In this document: positions 25,388 to 33,430 of the stretch, piece by piece
Numbering within the stretch: position 1 is the first letter of the stretch
How the letters are laid out: the number at the start of each line of letters is the position of its first letter
Source of the DNA: an uncultured Lachnospiraceae bacterium
GTDB lineage: Bacteria; Bacillota; Clostridia; Lachnospirales; Lachnospiraceae
Assembly (NCBI GenBank): GCA_910588825.1
Contig: CAJURF010000020.1
Coordinates: forward strand, 1-50,283
Length of the DNA stretch: 50,283 nucleotides
Direction of reading: 5' to 3'
The notes under the pieces: generated by a model
What the model was told of the DNA's origin: nothing
Seen by the model: the letters and a program-made list of their open reading frames with translations, nothing else
Databases searched by the model: none
Program-made: the position numbers and the translations under genes

Positions 25388-26656
25388 TTGTTTATACTAG
25401 CTACAAAGAGCAGTATGCCCATATTGGGACAGGTAGCCCATATATTGGGCTGGCTGATGGACGGCATATTTAAGGTGTTGGATGGTCTCTTTGGGATTGA
25501 GAACATTGGTTTATGTATTATTATTTTCACATTGATTGTTTATTTGCTGATGACGCCTCTTCAGATTAAACAGCAGAAGTTTTCCAAGATGTCTGCGGTT
25601 ATGAATCCGGAACTGCAGGCGATTCAGAAGAAATACAAAGATAGAAGGGACCAGGCGTCCATTCAGAAAATGCAGGAAGAAACCACCATGGTGTATCAGA
25701 AGTATGGAGTATCTCCTACTGGAAGCTGTCTGCAGCTGTTGATTCAGATGCCGATTCTTCTGTCTTTATACCAGGTTATTTATCGGGTTCCGGCTTATGT
25801 GGGCAGTGTAAAGAATATTTTTACTGATGTAGTAGATAAAATAGTAAATGTTAATGGATATACGGATATTATCCAGAAGTTTCTGGAAGATGAGAAGATT
25901 AACCAGGTGAGCCTGGTTTTGGATAATGGAACGGCCACCAGAGAATCTGTGATTGATGTTCTCTACAAGCTTTCCCCGTCGCAATGGCAGGAATTTGCGG
26001 ATATCGGTAAGTTTTCCACATTTTCCGGAACTATAGACCAGACGGCGGAGAAGCTGTCGAAGATGCAGTATTTCCTGGGACTGAATATAGCGGATGCGCC
26101 GCTGAGTATTATCAAGGATGCACTGACAGCGGGAAGTATTCTTCTGGCTGTGGGGGCAGTGATGGTTCCTCTTCTGGCTTGGTTTACCCAGTGGCTGAAT
26201 TACCGGCTGATGCCCCAGGCTTCCATGGAAAATGATGAAAATAACAACATGGCAAATACTATGAAGACCATGAATAACTTTATGCCGGTGTTTTCGGCAG
26301 TGATGTGTTTCACTTTTCAGGTAGGTATTGGTATTTACTGGGTTGCAGGTGCTGTGATCCGCAGTCTGCAGATGTTGTTGATTAACCACCATATCAGCAA
26401 AGTGGATATGGATGAGCTGATTAAGAAAAACATGGAGAAAGCGGCAAAGAAAAGAGAGAAAGCCGGCCTTCCTCCAAATAAAATCACCAGTCAGGCTCAT
26501 CAAAATGTCCGTAACATTAACCGTAATACAGAATCTCTGGCAAATAAGAAGGTAAATCTTCCTCAGAATAACAGTCAGCCAACGCCTGGAAGTATCGCAG
26601 ACAGGGCGAATTTAGTGAAGCAGTTCGAAGAAAAAAACAAAAGGAAAAACAGGTGA
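25388..26656 (+). CDS. yidC: Membrane insertase YidC/OxaI
   Basis: A 422-residue insertase of the five-helix Gram-positive type; it inserts membrane proteins alone or with SecYEG. Helix 1 is at about 30-55 (NIGLCIIIFTLIVYLLMTPLQ). A cytoplasmic hairpin follows (NPELQAIQKKYKDRRDQ). The conserved GSCLQLLIQMPILLSLYQVIY is next, and the last helices are at about 250-345. The C-terminus is basic (KKREKAGLPPNK). No lipobox is present near the N-terminus. The start is a TTG, 9 bases after AGGAGG; no ATG precedes it in frame. The large loop (about 140-225) between helices 2 and 3 is longer than in Bacillus. jag follows, as usual. Confidence 0.95.
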   Translation: MFILATKSSMPILGQVAHILGWLMDGIFKVLDGLFGIENIGLCIIIFTLIVYLLMTPLQIKQQKFSKMSAVMNPELQAIQKKYKDRRDQASIQKMQEETTMVYQKYGVSPTGSCLQLLIQMPILLSLYQVIYRVPAYVGSVKNIFTDVVDKIVNVNGYTDIIQKFLEDEKINQVSLVLDNGTATRESVIDVLYKLSPSQWQEFADIGKFSTFSGTIDQTAEKLSKMQYFLGLNIADAPLSIIKDALTAGSILLAVGAVMVPLLAWFTQWLNYRLMPQASMENDENNNMANTMKTMNNFMPVFSAVMCFTFQVGIGIYWVAGAVIRSLQMLLINHHISKVDMDELIKKNMEKAAKKREKAGLPPNKITSQAHQNVRNINRNTESLANKKVNLPQNNSQPTPGSIADRANLVKQFEEKNKRKNR

Positions 26657-26690
26657 AAGAATTTGTTCCATGATAGTGGGAGGGTTAAGG

Positions 26691-27545
26691 ATGGAGTATA
26701 TAGAGGTATCTGGCAGGACAAAGGATGAGGCGATTATCAAGGCATCTATGCAGTTAGAGACCCCCAGCGATGAATTGGAAATTCAGGTTATCAGTGAGGG
26801 AAGCAAAGGCTTTTTGGGGTTTGGAAGCAAACCGGCTGTGATACGCGCAGGCAGGAAAGAGAAGAATGAGAATAAAGCAGTTGAGAGCGGGAGCGCAGCC
26901 AGTACAGAGCCTGCCGGCAATGAGATTCTTCATGAGAAAACTGAGAATAAAACAGAATTGAAAAAGCCAGAGGAACAGCCCAATACACCAAGACCGGCTG
27001 TTCAGAAAGGAAAAGGCAGAGAATACAGGAAGAGAGAACCCCGTCAGATTGAGATTATCACAGACCAGGAACAGATTGAAGCGATTAAGGGGAAAGCGGA
27101 GAAGTTTCTGAATGATGTTTTTCAGGCTATGAAAATTGAGGCAGACATCAATACGGTATATAACACTTCAGACGGAAGTCTGACCATTGATTTTTCTGGC
27201 GGCGATATGGGCATATTGATTGGAAAAAGAGGACAGACGTTAGATTCTCTGCAGTATTTGACTGGGCTGGTGATTAACAAAGGCAAAAACAGCTATGTAA
27301 AAGTGAAATTGGATACGGAGAATTACCGGGCCAGACGAAAAGAGACTTTGGAGAATCTGGCCAGAGGAATTGCTTCCAAAGTGAGAAAGACAAGAAAGGC
27401 TGTTGTTTTAGAGCCTATGAATCCTTATGAAAGACGGATTATTCATTCCACGCTGCAGGGAAATCATTATGTGGAAACAGTAAGTGAAGGGGAGGACCCT
27501 TACCGTCATATAGTTGTAAAACCAAAAGCGTCTGCACGCAGGTAA
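26691..27545 (+). CDS. jag: RNA-binding protein KhpB/Jag
   Basis: A 284-residue Jag (KhpB/EloR) protein with a Jag_N domain (MEYIEVSGRTKDEAI...LGFGSKPA, 1-55), a low-complexity Lys/Glu linker (60-125), a KH domain with GILIGKRGQTLDSLQYL (about 175-195) and a C-terminal R3H domain (about 225-284, MNPYERRIIHSTLQ). Partners with KhpA and influences cell elongation in Gram-positives. The frame opens at 26670, but GGAGGG 6 bases before the ATG at 26691 and the family N-terminus decide the start. Confidence 0.95.
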   Translation: MEYIEVSGRTKDEAIIKASMQLETPSDELEIQVISEGSKGFLGFGSKPAVIRAGRKEKNENKAVESGSAASTEPAGNEILHEKTENKTELKKPEEQPNTPRPAVQKGKGREYRKREPRQIEIITDQEQIEAIKGKAEKFLNDVFQAMKIEADINTVYNTSDGSLTIDFSGGDMGILIGKRGQTLDSLQYLTGLVINKGKNSYVKVKLDTENYRARRKETLENLARGIASKVRKTRKAVVLEPMNPYERRIIHSTLQGNHYVETVSEGEDPYRHIVVKPKASARR

Positions 27546-27586
27546 GACATTATATTTTTTGAAGACTCCAGGAATTTAGTAACTGT

Positions 27587-27605
27587 GGGAAAACAGCTGT
27601 TTCCC
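27587..27605. repeat. Imperfect palindrome, part of a repeated intergenic motif
   Basis: GGGAAAACAGCTGTTTCCC is palindromic with one bulged base and lies between jag and mnmE. The motif CTGTGGGAAAAYAGCTG is shared with 30977-30993 after mnmG. No T-run follows, so it is not a clear terminator. Confidence 0.4.
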
Positions 27606-27690
27606 TGCAAGTTTCTTATGCCATGGGGTTTTCTTTTTAGGAACTGTAAAGATTCATTCTTTAACAATTCCTTAATAGGAGAGAGAATCT

Positions 27691-29064
27691 ATGAGGGATA
27701 CGATTGCAGCAATTTCTACAGCAGTCAGTGCATCGGGAATCGGTATTATCCGGGTCAGCGGGAACAGGGCAGTTGAGATTGCTGACCAGGTTTACCGCAG
27801 TAAGAAGAAAAACTGGAATTTATCAGATGCTGAGACCCATACCATTCATTATGGACATATTTACGATGGCGGGGAAATGGTGGATGAGGTGTTGGTTATG
27901 CTCATGCGCGCACCCAGGACATTTACCGGAGAGGATACGGTGGAGATCGACTGTCATGGCGGAGTCTATGCTATGAAAAGAGTTTTGGAGACAGTTTTGA
28001 AGCAGGGGGCCAGGATTGCGGAGCCCGGAGAGTTTACTAAGCGGGCATTTTTAAATGGCCGCCTGGATTTGTCCCAGGCGGAAGCTGTCATGGATGTGAT
28101 ACAGTCCAAGAATCAGCATGCCTTAAATAATTCGATTCGTCAGCTGAAGGGTTCTGTTAAGCAGAAGATAACGGAGATCCGTCAGAAGATACTTTATGAG
28201 ACTGCTTATATAGAAGCCGCTCTGGATGACCCGGAACATATGAGTCTGGATGGATTTGATGACAGACTGCTGGATACGGTGGAGGAACAGAAAGACAGGA
28301 TAGAGCAGCTGCTGTCCACTTCTGAGGATGGAAAGATGATACAGGAGGGGATACGAACTGTTATTGTGGGAAAGCCCAATGCGGGAAAGTCTTCTCTTTT
28401 AAATGTTCTGCTGGGTGAGGAGCGGGCAATTGTCACAGAGATTGCAGGCACCACCAGAGATACTTTGGAAGAATATATCCACATGGGCGGCGTGACCTTA
28501 AGACTTGTAGATACGGCTGGGATACGCCGGACTTCGGATGTGGTTGAGAGTATAGGCGTGGATAAGGCGCTGAATCAGGCAGAGCAGGCTGATTTGGTTT
28601 TGTATGTGGCAGATGCCTCTGTTCCTTTGGATGAAAGTGATTACCAGATTATGGATATGATCACAGGAAAACAGGCGATCATTATACTAAATAAATCAGA
28701 CCTTCCGGAAAAGGTAAGTGCCAGAGAGCTTGAACGTTTGACAGGAAAACAGGTGATAACAGTATCAGCCAAAGAAGAGACAGGGCTGGAGGAACTGAAA
28801 AGTCAGATAGAGTCCATGTTTTTTCAGGGAAAACTTCATCTGCCGGAGGATGTTTATATTACCAATCTGCGGCATAAGAAACTGCTTCAGGAGGCAGCGG
28901 AGAGTCTGAATCAGGTTCTTGATAGTTTACATGCGCACATGCCGGAGGATTTTTATTCCATTGATTTGATGAGTGCCTATGAGGCACTGGGCAGTATATT
29001 GGGAGAGTCGGTAGATGAAGATGTAATCAATGAGATCTTTCACAAATTTTGTGTGGGAAAGTGA
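27691..29064 (+). CDS. mnmE: tRNA modification GTPase MnmE
   Basis: A 457-residue GTPase (TrmE) that with MnmG installs the cmnm5 group at U34 of certain tRNAs. The N-terminal folate-binding domain has FTGEDTVEIDCHGG and the GEFTKRAFLNGRLDLSQAEA motif. The central G domain has GKPNAGKSSLLN (G1), EIAGTTRD (G2), DTAGIR (G3) and NKSD (G4). The C-terminus IFHKFCVGK has the catalytically important cysteine. AGGAGAGAG precedes the start. mnmG follows after 9 bases. Confidence 0.97.
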   Translation: MRDTIAAISTAVSASGIGIIRVSGNRAVEIADQVYRSKKKNWNLSDAETHTIHYGHIYDGGEMVDEVLVMLMRAPRTFTGEDTVEIDCHGGVYAMKRVLETVLKQGARIAEPGEFTKRAFLNGRLDLSQAEAVMDVIQSKNQHALNNSIRQLKGSVKQKITEIRQKILYETAYIEAALDDPEHMSLDGFDDRLLDTVEEQKDRIEQLLSTSEDGKMIQEGIRTVIVGKPNAGKSSLLNVLLGEERAIVTEIAGTTRDTLEEYIHMGGVTLRLVDTAGIRRTSDVVESIGVDKALNQAEQADLVLYVADASVPLDESDYQIMDMITGKQAIIILNKSDLPEKVSARELERLTGKQVITVSAKEETGLEELKSQIESMFFQGKLHLPEDVYITNLRHKKLLQEAAESLNQVLDSLHAHMPEDFYSIDLMSAYEALGSILGESVDEDVINEIFHKFCVGK

Positions 29065-29073
29065 GTTTAGGAT

Positions 29074-30951
29074 ATGAGCCGATTAGTACGAAATTACCAG
29101 GTTGTGGTAGTAGGGGCGGGACATGCGGGATGCGAGGCGGCGCTGGCCTGTGCCAGACTTGGTCTGGATACGGTTATTTTTACAGTGAGTGTGGACAGCA
29201 TTGCCCTGATGCCCTGTAATCCCAATATTGGAGGAAGCTCCAAGGGGCATTTGGTCAGAGATGTGGACGCTCTGGGCGGTGAGATGGGAAAGAATATAGA
29301 TGCTGTTTTCATACAGTCAAAAATGTTGAATAAATCTAAGGGGCCTGCGGTTCATTCTCTTCGGGCACAGGCAGATAAGCAGGCATACAGTACCCGGATG
29401 AGAAAGACCATGGAGGAGACAGAAAATCTGACCATCAAGCAGGGAGAAGTTACGAAAATACTCACAGAAAATGGAAAGGTTACGGGAGTAGAGACTTATT
29501 CCAAAGCAGTTTATGAATGCCAGGCAGTGATTCTGTGTACTGGAACTTATCTGAAGGCACGGTGCATCTACGGAGACGTGAGTACCAATACAGGACCCAA
29601 TGGACTGCAGGCTGCTAATTTTCTCACAGATTCCTTAAAGGAATTGGGAGTGGAGATGCTTCGCTTTAAAACAGGCACCCCTGCCAGAATCGACGGCAAT
29701 ACCATTGATTATGATAAAATGGAGAGACAGACAGGGGATGATTGGGTCCGTCCATTTTCTTTTTCCACATCCGCGGAGGAAATACAAAAGGAGCAGGTGT
29801 GTTGCTGGCTGACTTATACCAATGAGAAAACTCATGAGATTATCCGTAATAATCTGGACCGGTCGCCTTTGTATTCTGGAAAAATAGAGGGAACAGGCCC
29901 ACGCTATTGTCCTTCTATAGAAGATAAGGTGGTGCGGTTTGCGGATAAAGACCGCCATCAGGTATTTATTGAGCCGGAGGGTCTGTATACCTCGGAAATG
30001 TATGTGGGAGGAATGTCCAGTTCACTGCCGGAAGATGTTCAGTTTGAAATGTATCATACCGTTCCGGGATTGGAGCACGCTGAGATTGTAAGAAATGCTT
30101 ATGCTATTGAATATGACTGTATTGACCCCAGGCAGCTGAATGCCACACTGGAGTTTAAGTCTATCCAGGGATTGTTCAGTGCGGGACAGTTTAATGGAAG
30201 CTCCGGTTATGAGGAGGCTGCGGCCCAGGGACTGATTGCCGGAATCAATGCCTCCATGAAAATAAAAAGCAGAGATATGATCACTTTGGACAGAAGCCAG
30301 TCTTATATTGGAGTTCTCATTGACGATCTGGTGACCAAAGAAAATAAAGAGCCTTACAGGATGATGACCAGCCGGGCAGAATACAGATTGCTTCTTAGAC
30401 AGGATAATGCAGATCTGCGTCTCAGGGAAATCGGCTGGAGAGTGGGTCTGGTGGGAGATAAAGAATATGAGTATGTTTTATGGAAAAAAGAAAAAATCAG
30501 AGAAGAGATCAACCGTGTCAGTGAAAAGCATTTAGGGGCCAGTGAAGAAATCCAGATTTTTTTGAAGGAAAATAAAAGCACGCCCTTGAAATCCGGTGTG
30601 ACTCTGGCAGATCTCATCCGGCGTCCGGAGCTGGATTATGAGATGTTAAGGGAGCTGGATGAAGAACGTCCGGATCTTCCCTGGGATGTCCGGGAACAGG
30701 TGAATATCCATATCAAATACGAAGGATATATCAACCGCCAGGAAAAGCAGGTGCGTCAGTTTAAAAAGCTGGAGAGAAGACTTCTGCCGGATGATATAGA
30801 CTACGAGAAGATCACAAACCTTAGAAATGAGGCCAGGCAGAAATTAACTCTGTACCGTCCCACATCACTGGGACAGGCATCCAGGATATCAGGAGTGTCC
30901 CCTTCCGATATTTCTGTTTTGATGGTTTACTTAGAAGCTGTATATAAATAA
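29074..30951 (+). CDS. mnmG: tRNA uridine-5-carboxymethylaminomethyl synthase MnmG
   Basis: A 625-residue FAD-dependent enzyme (GidA), partner of MnmE in wobble uridine modification. The FAD-binding motif VVVGAGHAGCEAA is at residues 12-24. GGSSKGHLVRDVDALGG, FKTGTPAR and GYEEAAAQGLIAGINA are family signatures. The C-terminal helical domain with YEGYI(N)RQ is present. Full length. It sits directly after mnmE, with a 9-base gap, and is followed by a 112-base gap before rsmG. Confidence 0.97.
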   Translation: MSRLVRNYQVVVVGAGHAGCEAALACARLGLDTVIFTVSVDSIALMPCNPNIGGSSKGHLVRDVDALGGEMGKNIDAVFIQSKMLNKSKGPAVHSLRAQADKQAYSTRMRKTMEETENLTIKQGEVTKILTENGKVTGVETYSKAVYECQAVILCTGTYLKARCIYGDVSTNTGPNGLQAANFLTDSLKELGVEMLRFKTGTPARIDGNTIDYDKMERQTGDDWVRPFSFSTSAEEIQKEQVCCWLTYTNEKTHEIIRNNLDRSPLYSGKIEGTGPRYCPSIEDKVVRFADKDRHQVFIEPEGLYTSEMYVGGMSSSLPEDVQFEMYHTVPGLEHAEIVRNAYAIEYDCIDPRQLNATLEFKSIQGLFSAGQFNGSSGYEEAAAQGLIAGINASMKIKSRDMITLDRSQSYIGVLIDDLVTKENKEPYRMMTSRAEYRLLLRQDNADLRLREIGWRVGLVGDKEYEYVLWKKEKIREEINRVSEKHLGASEEIQIFLKENKSTPLKSGVTLADLIRRPELDYEMLRELDEERPDLPWDVREQVNIHIKYEGYINRQEKQVRQFKKLERRLLPDDIDYEKITNLRNEARQKLTLYRPTSLGQASRISGVSPSDISVLMVYLEAVYK

Positions 30952-30976
30952 TATGCTATATATTTGTGTTTAAGAG

Positions 30977-30993
30977 CTGTGGGAAAATAGCTG
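30977..30993 (+). repeat. Second copy of the intergenic CTGTGGGAAAAYAGCTG motif
   Basis: The same 17-base motif as at 27583-27599, one base different, here between mnmG and rsmG. The flanks differ. ACAGCTA at 31026-31032 can pair with GAGCTGT at 30974-30980. Its role is unknown. Confidence 0.35.
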
Positions 30994-31063
30994 ATCTTGG
31001 CTTGCGCAATCTGTATCACTTTTTTCTACAGCTACTTAATATGAAAAACTGGAGTGTAAATAA

Positions 31064-31780
31064 ATGGAAGTATTGAGAAAAGGATGCAGGGAATTGGGAA
31101 TCCTTCTTTCCGAGAAACAAGAACAGCAATTTATGAAATATTATCAGCTGCTGCTGGAATGGAATCAGCGGGTGAATCTGACTAGCATTACTGATTATGA
31201 GGATGTAATCAATAAGCATTTTCTGGACAGTCTGTGTCTCGTAAAAATTCCAGATGTGGTGGGCGGAGCGAAGAAAAAAGTAATTGATGTAGGGACCGGC
31301 GCCGGGTTTCCAGGAATTCCCTTGAAAATTATTTTCCCGGAAATTCAATTGACTTTGCTGGATTCCCTGAATAAAAGAATCAATTTTTTAAATATTCTAG
31401 TGGAAGAACTGGAATTGGATAATGTGACAGCTATCCATGGAAGGGCAGAAGAACTGGGAAAAAGTAAAGAATATCGGGAAGTATTTGATCTCTGTGTATC
31501 AAGGGCAGTGGCCCACTTATCGGTATTGTCTGAGTACTGCATCCCGCTGGTGAAGGTTAAAGGTGACTTTATACCTTATAAGTCCGGCAATGTACAGGAA
31601 GAATTGGAAGAAGCACAGGGAGCGGTTAAACTTCTGGGAGGCTGCGTCAGAGATAAAATTGATTTCACAGTGCCCAATTCAGATATGAGCAGGTCACTGA
31701 TACGTATTGAAAAAAAATATGCCACACCAGGAAAATATCCGCGAAAAAGCGGAACACCAGGAAAATTACCTTTGGTTTAA
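31064..31780 (+). CDS. rsmG: 16S rRNA m7G527 methyltransferase
   Basis: A 238-residue RsmG/GidB enzyme that methylates N7 of G527 in 16S rRNA; loss gives low-level streptomycin resistance in other bacteria. It has EWNQRVNLTSI, the SAM-binding VIDVGTGAGFPGIPLKI, and the conserved C-terminal KYPRKSGTPGKLPL. Full length. It ends 9 bases before a strong bidirectional terminator. mnmE-mnmG-rsmG-parAB is the classic order on this side of oriC. Confidence 0.96.
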   Translation: MEVLRKGCRELGILLSEKQEQQFMKYYQLLLEWNQRVNLTSITDYEDVINKHFLDSLCLVKIPDVVGGAKKKVIDVGTGAGFPGIPLKIIFPEIQLTLLDSLNKRINFLNILVEELELDNVTAIHGRAEELGKSKEYREVFDLCVSRAVAHLSVLSEYCIPLVKVKGDFIPYKSGNVQEELEEAQGAVKLLGGCVRDKIDFTVPNSDMSRSLIRIEKKYATPGKYPRKSGTPGKLPLV

Positions 31781-31789
31781 AATCATAAG

Positions 31790-31825
31790 AAAAAGCCATG
31801 CATGTTATGCTATGCATGGCTTTTT
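31790..31825. terminator. Bidirectional intrinsic terminator after rsmG
   Basis: AAAAAGCCATGCAT and ATGCATGGCTTTTT form a perfect 14-bp stem with an 8-base loop, with T-runs available on both strands. It separates rsmG from the convergent hydrolase gene. Confidence 0.85.
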
Positions 31826-31861
31826 GCTTTTCATATTTTCAAATAGTTTTTATACCCGCGA

Positions 31862-31919
31862 GCCAAATGATTTGCCGGCAAGTCTTCACTGTTTCAAGCA
31901 AAACAGCAAATCATTTGGC
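31862..31919. repeat. Long inverted repeat next to the hydrolase stop
   Basis: GCCAAATGATTTGC (31862-31875) and GCAAATCATTTGGC (31906-31919) are a perfect 14-bp inverted repeat with a 30-base loop, 6 bases from the hydrolase stop. No T-run follows. It might protect the hydrolase mRNA 3' end or be a remnant of a small element. Confidence 0.5.
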
Positions 31920-31925
31920 AAATAC

Positions 31926-32894
31926 TTATGCTCTTGAGTATAAATAAATTTCCGCCTGCTCCAGAAATTCTTCCGGATTTTCCAGATGAGGAAAATGCTT
32001 GGAGTGATCCACATAAGATACTTCAATAGCAGGATTGATATCCACATAAGCATCTGGGATTTTTCTTCCCGAAGTTTCATTGGCTCCTTCGATGATATAA
32101 ATGCTGTGATTGACTTTAGCCAGACCGTTTTGAATGTTAATATTTGTATAGTTTGCAATTTGGCTGGCATACATGTATTTTCCTTTACAACCATCAGAGT
32201 GGGCGCTTTCGTAGAAAGTATCAAGAAATACCGGATTGATACGGAAGGGATTGTAAAATAGTTTTTCGCAAAATATATGCTCAATGTTCTGGCGGCTCAT
32301 GAGAATATTGTAGATCATAGTTCCAAAGACAGGAGTCTCTAGTATCAGCTTTTGCAATCGCGAATTTTTTCTGGGAACCTGATTTAGCAGATTCAAATCT
32401 GGTGGGTTAATAAGGAGTACTTTATCAAACAAATCAGCATCGTTTAGGCAGGACATAACGGTAAAAGAACCGGAATATCCGCTGGCAACAATATCTGCTT
32501 TTTTACCGATTACCTGTTTGACAAAATCGCATAATAATTGAACATAGAAAAAATTTGTATATGTGATCTGTGGTTTTTCTGATTGTCCGCATCCTAGAAG
32601 GTCTATGGTATAAACCTCATGATTTTCTGCCAAAGCTGATTCGATTTTATTCCATTCGTGGCAGGAGGCACCTGCCTGTAGGTCATGAATTAGCAAGAGT
32701 GGTTTACCGCTTCCTTGTTTTGTATAATAAATTCGTCCAAACCTCCATTGATAGAAATGGTGATTGATTGATGATTTGACCAGGTTTTTGTTGGATGCAG
32801 ATGCGATGATACTTTTGTTTATAAAATGAATAGCCCCTGTTGCGATGGTGAATAAAATGGCAAGTGTGGATAAATTGCGCCTGTTTTTCTTCAT
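31926..32894 (-). CDS. Membrane-anchored alpha/beta hydrolase
   Basis: A 322-residue alpha/beta-hydrolase-fold protein. An N-terminal hydrophobic segment (about residues 9-27, TLAILFTIATGAIHFI) is probably an uncleaved membrane anchor. The fold shows LLLIHDLQAGASCHEW (oxyanion region), a nucleophile elbow GYSGS (Ser near 146), and a C-terminal HSKHFPHLENPEEF with the likely catalytic His. The substrate cannot be told. It is divergent from parA and read towards oriC, against its neighbours. Its promoter (32932-32960) overlaps a degenerate parS site. The start has GAGGAG 8 bases upstream. Confidence 0.82.
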   Translation of the reverse strand: MKKNRRNLSTLAILFTIATGAIHFINKSIIASASNKNLVKSSINHHFYQWRFGRIYYTKQGSGKPLLLIHDLQAGASCHEWNKIESALAENHEVYTIDLLGCGQSEKPQITYTNFFYVQLLCDFVKQVIGKKADIVASGYSGSFTVMSCLNDADLFDKVLLINPPDLNLLNQVPRKNSRLQKLILETPVFGTMIYNILMSRQNIEHIFCEKLFYNPFRINPVFLDTFYESAHSDGCKGKYMYASQIANYTNINIQNGLAKVNHSIYIIEGANETSGRKIPDAYVDINPAIEVSYVDHSKHFPHLENPEEFLEQAEIYLYSRA

Positions 32895-32930
32895 ATCAAT
32901 TTCTCCTCAATAACTTTTATATTTGACTTT

Positions 32931-32946
32931 TATTATACGTGAAACA
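32931..32946. promoter_or_regulatory. Degenerate parS half-site
   Basis: TATTATACGTGAAACA matches the parS consensus TGTTTCACGTGAAACA at 13 of 16 positions, with one half perfect. It overlaps the -10 box of the hydrolase promoter. Confidence 0.45.
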
Positions 32947-32960
32947 TGCTGGATATACAA
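32932..32960 (-). promoter_or_regulatory. Promoter of the alpha/beta hydrolase gene
   Basis: TTGTAT (32960-32955), 17 bases, TATAAT (32937-32932) on the minus strand; the spacer contains GTTTCACG, a parS half-site. Confidence 0.6.
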
Positions 32961-32983
32961 GAATAAAATATAAAAATATGCAA

Positions 32984-32999
32984 TGTTTCACGTGAAACA
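32984..32999. promoter_or_regulatory. parS: parS site (perfect)
   Basis: TGTTTCACGTGAAACA, the exact 16-base palindromic ParB-binding centromere site of Firmicutes and most bacteria. Located 430-450 bases upstream of parA. Confidence 0.97.
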
Positions 33000-33114
33000 T
33001 TGGAGTGTGTTTGAAAATTGTCTTATGCTAATCCTATGTAATGATTTTTATGTGAGAATAGATGCAAATATTTTTTGGCATAAATGTTGATAAACTGTTA
33101 CAAAATTTCCAAAA

Positions 33115-33130
33115 TGTTTCACGTGAAACA
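33115..33130. promoter_or_regulatory. parS: parS site (perfect)
   Basis: A second exact TGTTTCACGTGAAACA, 131 bases from the first and about 50 bases upstream of the presumed parA transcription start. ParB loading and CTP-dependent sliding from here would cover the parA promoter. Confidence 0.97.
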
Positions 33131-33162
33131 TTTTATTTTATATAGATATCCTGGTGAAAAAG

Positions 33163-33171
33163 TGTTATAAT
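33163..33171 (+). promoter_or_regulatory. Extended -10 promoter of parA
   Basis: TGTTATAAT on the plus strand; the -35 is poor. It predicts a start near 33178 and a leader of about 250 bases. Confidence 0.5.
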
Positions 33172-33177
33172 GACTTA

Positions 33178-33430
33178 AATACAAAACTAATAAATATTGA
33201 TTTGTGAAAACCTTGCATTCTACCTGGATAAAAAAGCATTAGAGCATAAGATAGTGGCGGTTTGGTAATAAGTAGTAAGGAGACAGCAAATCAGTATACA
33301 ATGCAGATGAATTAATTGGATGAAAACATGCAGTTAATTATGGGCAGTATGGTGTTCCATTGATTTATAGTTACAATTGTTTGAATTGATAGATGCCATA
33401 TTGGCCTCCAGACAGAGGAGGGATCATAGT
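33178..33430 (+). promoter_or_regulatory. Long parA leader with a hairpin over the ribosome site
   Basis: The leader holds no convincing open frame. CCTCC at 33405-33409 can pair fully with the parA ribosome site GGAGG at 33417-33421 (7-base loop), and the start codon is TTG. This should limit ParA translation unless something opens the hairpin; that control is inferred. Confidence 0.45.

Noticed and set aside
31886..32284. Minus-strand open frame inside the hydrolase gene in another frame
   Set aside because: It is fully inside the well-supported alpha/beta hydrolase and has no independent start signal.
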